Source of the DNA: Lysobacterales bacterium
GTDB taxonomy: Bacteria > Pseudomonadota > Gammaproteobacteria > Xanthomonadales > SZUA-36
NCBI GenBank assembly: GCA_013213875.1
Contig: JABSSV010000110.1
Span: forward strand, 1-7,472
DNA: 7,472 nt
Direction: 5' to 3'
In this document: positions 5,254 through 7,472 of the stretch, piece by piece
Layout of the letters: the number at the start of each line of letters is the position of its first letter
Position numbering within the stretch: position 1 is the stretch's first letter
Notes under the pieces: generated by a model
The model's input: only the letters and a program-made list of their open reading frames with translations
Told to the model about the DNA's origin: nothing
The model's database searches: none
Made by a program: the position numbers and the translations under genes

Positions 5254-7053
5254 ATGCCCATTCGTCAATTGCCTGAAAACCTGGTGAACCAGATTGCCGC
5301 CGGTGAGGTGGTTGAGCGCCCGGCGTCGGTGGTCAAGGAGTTGCTGGAGAACAGTCTCGATGCGGGCGCGCGCGCCATTACCGTGACGCTGGAACAGGGG
5401 GGTAAACAACTCATTCGTATTGAGGATGACGGGCAGGGCATCAAGCGGGAGGAACTGGCCCTCGCAGTGGCCAGTCACGCGACCAGCAAGATTGCCAAAC
5501 TGGCCGATCTGGAGGCCGTTGCATCGCTCGGCTTTCGCGGCGAGGCGCTGGCCAGCATTGCCTCCGTTTCCCGGCTTACCATCGCGTCCCGAACCGCCGG
5601 CGATGACCACGGCTGGCAGCTGTCCGTCCATGACGGCGTGGCGTCTGCGCCCGCGCCCGCGGCCGGCCAGACCGGGACCCGCATCGAGGTCAAAGACCTG
5701 TTCTACAACACGCCCGCGCGGCGCAAGTTCCTGCGCACGGACCGGACGGAATTCAAACACATCGACGAGCTGATCAAGCGCATTGCCCTGGGCTGCTTTG
5801 CGACCGGTTTCAAGTTGACGCACAACGGCAAGGTCGTGCGCGCGCTGCCGCCGGCGGCTGAGCTAGCTCAGCGGGAGCAGCGCGTGGGGCTGCTCTGCGG
5901 TAAGGACTTTCTGGCCCATGCGCAGCGACTGGATGCCGGCGCGGGCGACTTTTCGCTCAGTGGCTGGGTAGCGGAGCCGCGCTACAACCGGGCCCAGGCG
6001 GACCGGCAGTTTTTCTACGTGAACGGCCGCATGGTCAAAGACCGCACCATCGCGCACGCGATACGCCAGGCCTTTCGTGACGTGTTGTTTCACGGACGGC
6101 ATCCGGCTTTTGTGTTGTTCCTGGAAGTGCCGGCGGAGGCGGTGGACGTGAATGTGCACCCGCAAAAGCACGAAGTGCGCTTCCGGGATCAGCGCAGCGT
6201 GCATAACTTTATTTACTCCACATTACACCGCGTACTGGCTGAGGCCGGGGTAGGCGCGGGCGAGCTGCGTCCCGGTGTGGCGCTTGGGGAGCCGACCGGG
6301 AGTGTGTCGGCGCCGGTACAGACCTCGGTGGGTCTTCCTGCCTATGGTGCAGGGCGTACCCCTACGCCGGTGCCGTCACCCGGGGCCGTGCAGTCGCAAA
6401 TAGCGGCCTATGCTCAGGTGCTTGAGCACGCATCGCCGGTGCCCTTGCCAGCGGAGGAGTCGGCGGAGATTCCCCCGCTGGGCTTTGCCCTGGCGCAGCT
6501 ACATGGCGTGTACATTCTGGCTGAAAACGCCCACGGGCTGGTGCTGGTGGATATGCATGCGGCGCACGAGCGCATCACCTATGAGCGACTGAAGGGCGGC
6601 TTTGCGGGGCAGGGCATCAAAAGCCAATTGCTGTTGGTGCCAGTCAGCATGCATGTGTCCGAGCGTGAGGCTGATTTGGCCGAGCGGCACGGTGAGGCGC
6701 TGGAAGCGTTGGGTATTCATGTGGACCGCAGCGGGCCGGAGAGCTTGCTACTGCGGCGCGTGCCGACGCTGTTGCAGCATGCAGATCTGCCCGCGCTGCT
6801 GCGCGACGTGCTCAGCGACCTGGTCATGGACGGCGACAGTTCACGCTTGCAATCGGAGGTGGACGAGGTGCTGTCTTCCATGGCCTGTCATGGTTCCGTA
6901 CGCGCCAACCGGCGTCTCAATCATGCGGAGATGGATGCGCTGCTGCGCGACATGGAGCGCACGGAGCGCAGTGCCCAGTGTAATCATGGTCGCCCCACCT
7001 GGGTACAGCTCGATCTGCAGGCGCTGGATCGCCTGTTTTTGCGCGGCCGGTGA
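5254..7053 (+). CDS. mutL: DNA mismatch repair protein MutL with endonuclease-type C-terminus
   Basis: MutL couples MutS mismatch recognition to strand removal. Starting at ATG 5254, the 599-residue protein aligns without offset to E. coli MutL: E29 (general base), N33 and D58 of the GHKL ATPase fall at the same positions. Further ATPase motifs are GFRGEAL (93-99) and FYNTPARRKFL (150-160). The transducer domain ends near residue 330, and a Pro/Ala/Gly-rich linker spans about 330-405. The C-terminal domain holds DMHAAHERITYE (433-444), matching DQHA-x2-E-x4-E of nicking MutL proteins with M for Q. It also has QLLLVP (458-463, clamp-like), ACH (C545) and CNHGRP (C576). This indicates a MutL with its own nuclease site. 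An in-frame ATG at 5224 would add ten residues (RFLPAAAPA type) that are not conserved. Neither start has a clear Shine-Dalgarno sequence. The stop overlaps the miaA start. Confidence 0.98.
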   Translation: MPIRQLPENLVNQIAAGEVVERPASVVKELLENSLDAGARAITVTLEQGGKQLIRIEDDGQGIKREELALAVASHATSKIAKLADLEAVASLGFRGEALASIASVSRLTIASRTAGDDHGWQLSVHDGVASAPAPAAGQTGTRIEVKDLFYNTPARRKFLRTDRTEFKHIDELIKRIALGCFATGFKLTHNGKVVRALPPAAELAQREQRVGLLCGKDFLAHAQRLDAGAGDFSLSGWVAEPRYNRAQADRQFFYVNGRMVKDRTIAHAIRQAFRDVLFHGRHPAFVLFLEVPAEAVDVNVHPQKHEVRFRDQRSVHNFIYSTLHRVLAEAGVGAGELRPGVALGEPTGSVSAPVQTSVGLPAYGAGRTPTPVPSPGAVQSQIAAYAQVLEHASPVPLPAEESAEIPPLGFALAQLHGVYILAENAHGLVLVDMHAAHERITYERLKGGFAGQGIKSQLLLVPVSMHVSEREADLAERHGEALEALGIHVDRSGPESLLLRRVPTLLQHADLPALLRDVLSDLVMDGDSSRLQSEVDEVLSSMACHGSVRANRRLNHAEMDALLRDMERTERSAQCNHGRPTWVQLDLQALDRLFLRGR

Positions 7054-7472
7054 GTCTGCCTCCAGCCATTTGCATCATGGGCCCGACCGCTTCCGGGAAA
7101 ACCGGGCTGGCGGTGCGCCTGCATGACCATTTTCCCTGTGACCTGATCAGTGTGGATTCAGAGCTGGTCTATCGGGGCATGGATATCGGCACCGCCAAAC
7201 CTGATGCGGAGACGCTGGCGCGCGCGCCGCACCGGCTGATCAATCTGCGTGATCCTGCCGAGAGTTACTCGGCCGCTGAATTCCGCGACGACGCCCTGCG
7301 CGAGATGGCGGAGATTACGCGCCAGGGGCGCGTACCGGTGCTGGTAGGTGGCACCATGCTGTACTTTCGGGCCCTGCTGGAGGGGCTTTCAGAACTACCG
7401 CCGGCTGACGAGGATTTGCGACGTGAACTGTCCCGGAGGCTGGCTGAGGAAGGGCTGGAGTCGCTGCATGGG
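7050..7472 (+). CDS. miaA: tRNA dimethylallyltransferase MiaA, N-terminal part (runs off right edge)
   Basis: MiaA transfers dimethylallyl from DMAPP to A37 of UNN-decoding tRNAs, making i6A, the substrate of MiaB. The visible 141 residues are a little under half of the usual ~310. They show the P-loop GPTASGKT (11-18), VDSELVYRGMDIGTAKP (35-51) with D36 expected in the active site, HRLINLRDPAESYSAAEFR (61-79) and VLVGGTMLYFRALL (97-110). These are classic MiaA signatures, and no defect is seen. The start is GTG 7050, overlapping the mutL TGA as GTGA, a typical coupling overlap. ATG 7077 would remove the strand before the P-loop and is unlikely. No clear Shine-Dalgarno sequence precedes the GTG, so translation probably depends on ribosomes finishing mutL. 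In related genomes hfq follows. Confidence 0.98.
   Translation, partial: MSLPPAICIMGPTASGKTGLAVRLHDHFPCDLISVDSELVYRGMDIGTAKPDAETLARAPHRLINLRDPAESYSAAEFRDDALREMAEITRQGRVPVLVGGTMLYFRALLEGLSELPPADEDLRRELSRRLAEEGLESLHG

Noticed and set aside
5128..5823. 231-codon minus-strand frame over the mutL start
   Set aside because: It lies opposite the conserved MutL ATPase region and shows no family pattern.
1..7472. CRISPR array, tRNA, rRNA, toxin-antitoxin or defence genes
   Set aside because: Both strands were read for spaced direct repeats, cloverleaf ends and small gene pairs. All space except short gaps is filled by conserved housekeeping genes.

Overview
The window (by eye about 60-65% G+C) holds a block of housekeeping genes in the order known from gammaproteobacteria: queG reading left, then nnr (yjeF) - tsaE (yjeE) - amiB - mutL - miaA reading right. 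The MutL protein carries an intact C-terminal endonuclease motif, so a MutH-type enterobacterium is unlikely. A free-living gammaproteobacterium of the Pseudomonas/Chromatiales kind is the best guess; the genus cannot be read from the sequence.

Layout. Positions 1-525 (minus strand) are the first 175 codons of a PLP-dependent class III aminotransferase that runs off the left edge. Positions 607-1722 (minus) are queG. Its GTG start faces the GTG start of nnr (1737) across only 14 bp, and overlapping divergent promoters can be proposed there. nnr (1737-3218) overlaps tsaE (3211-3714) by 8 nt. An A+T-rich stretch (29% G+C over 3661-3780) covers the end of tsaE and the 118-bp gap before amiB. It holds a plausible amiB promoter and a perfect 8-bp hairpin. 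amiB (3833-5131) encodes an exported AMIN-Amidase_3-LysM protein. A 122-bp gap with an imperfect hairpin leads to mutL (5254-7053), which overlaps miaA (7050 to the right edge, 141 codons visible) by 4 nt.

Functions. QueG, TsaE and MiaA all act in modification of the tRNA anticodon loop (Q34, t6A37 and i6A37). Nnr repairs hydrated NAD(P)H, AmiB splits septal peptidoglycan, and MutL links mismatch recognition to strand cutting. tsaE follows nnr with translational overlap, and miaA follows mutL in the same way. amiB and perhaps mutL may also have promoters of their own.

I found no mobile element, CRISPR array, RNA gene, phage gene or unknown multi-gene system. The most interesting signals are regulatory: the overlapping, apparently leaderless queG/nnr promoter pair, and the A+T-rich amiB leader with repeated AAAGCAAT words.
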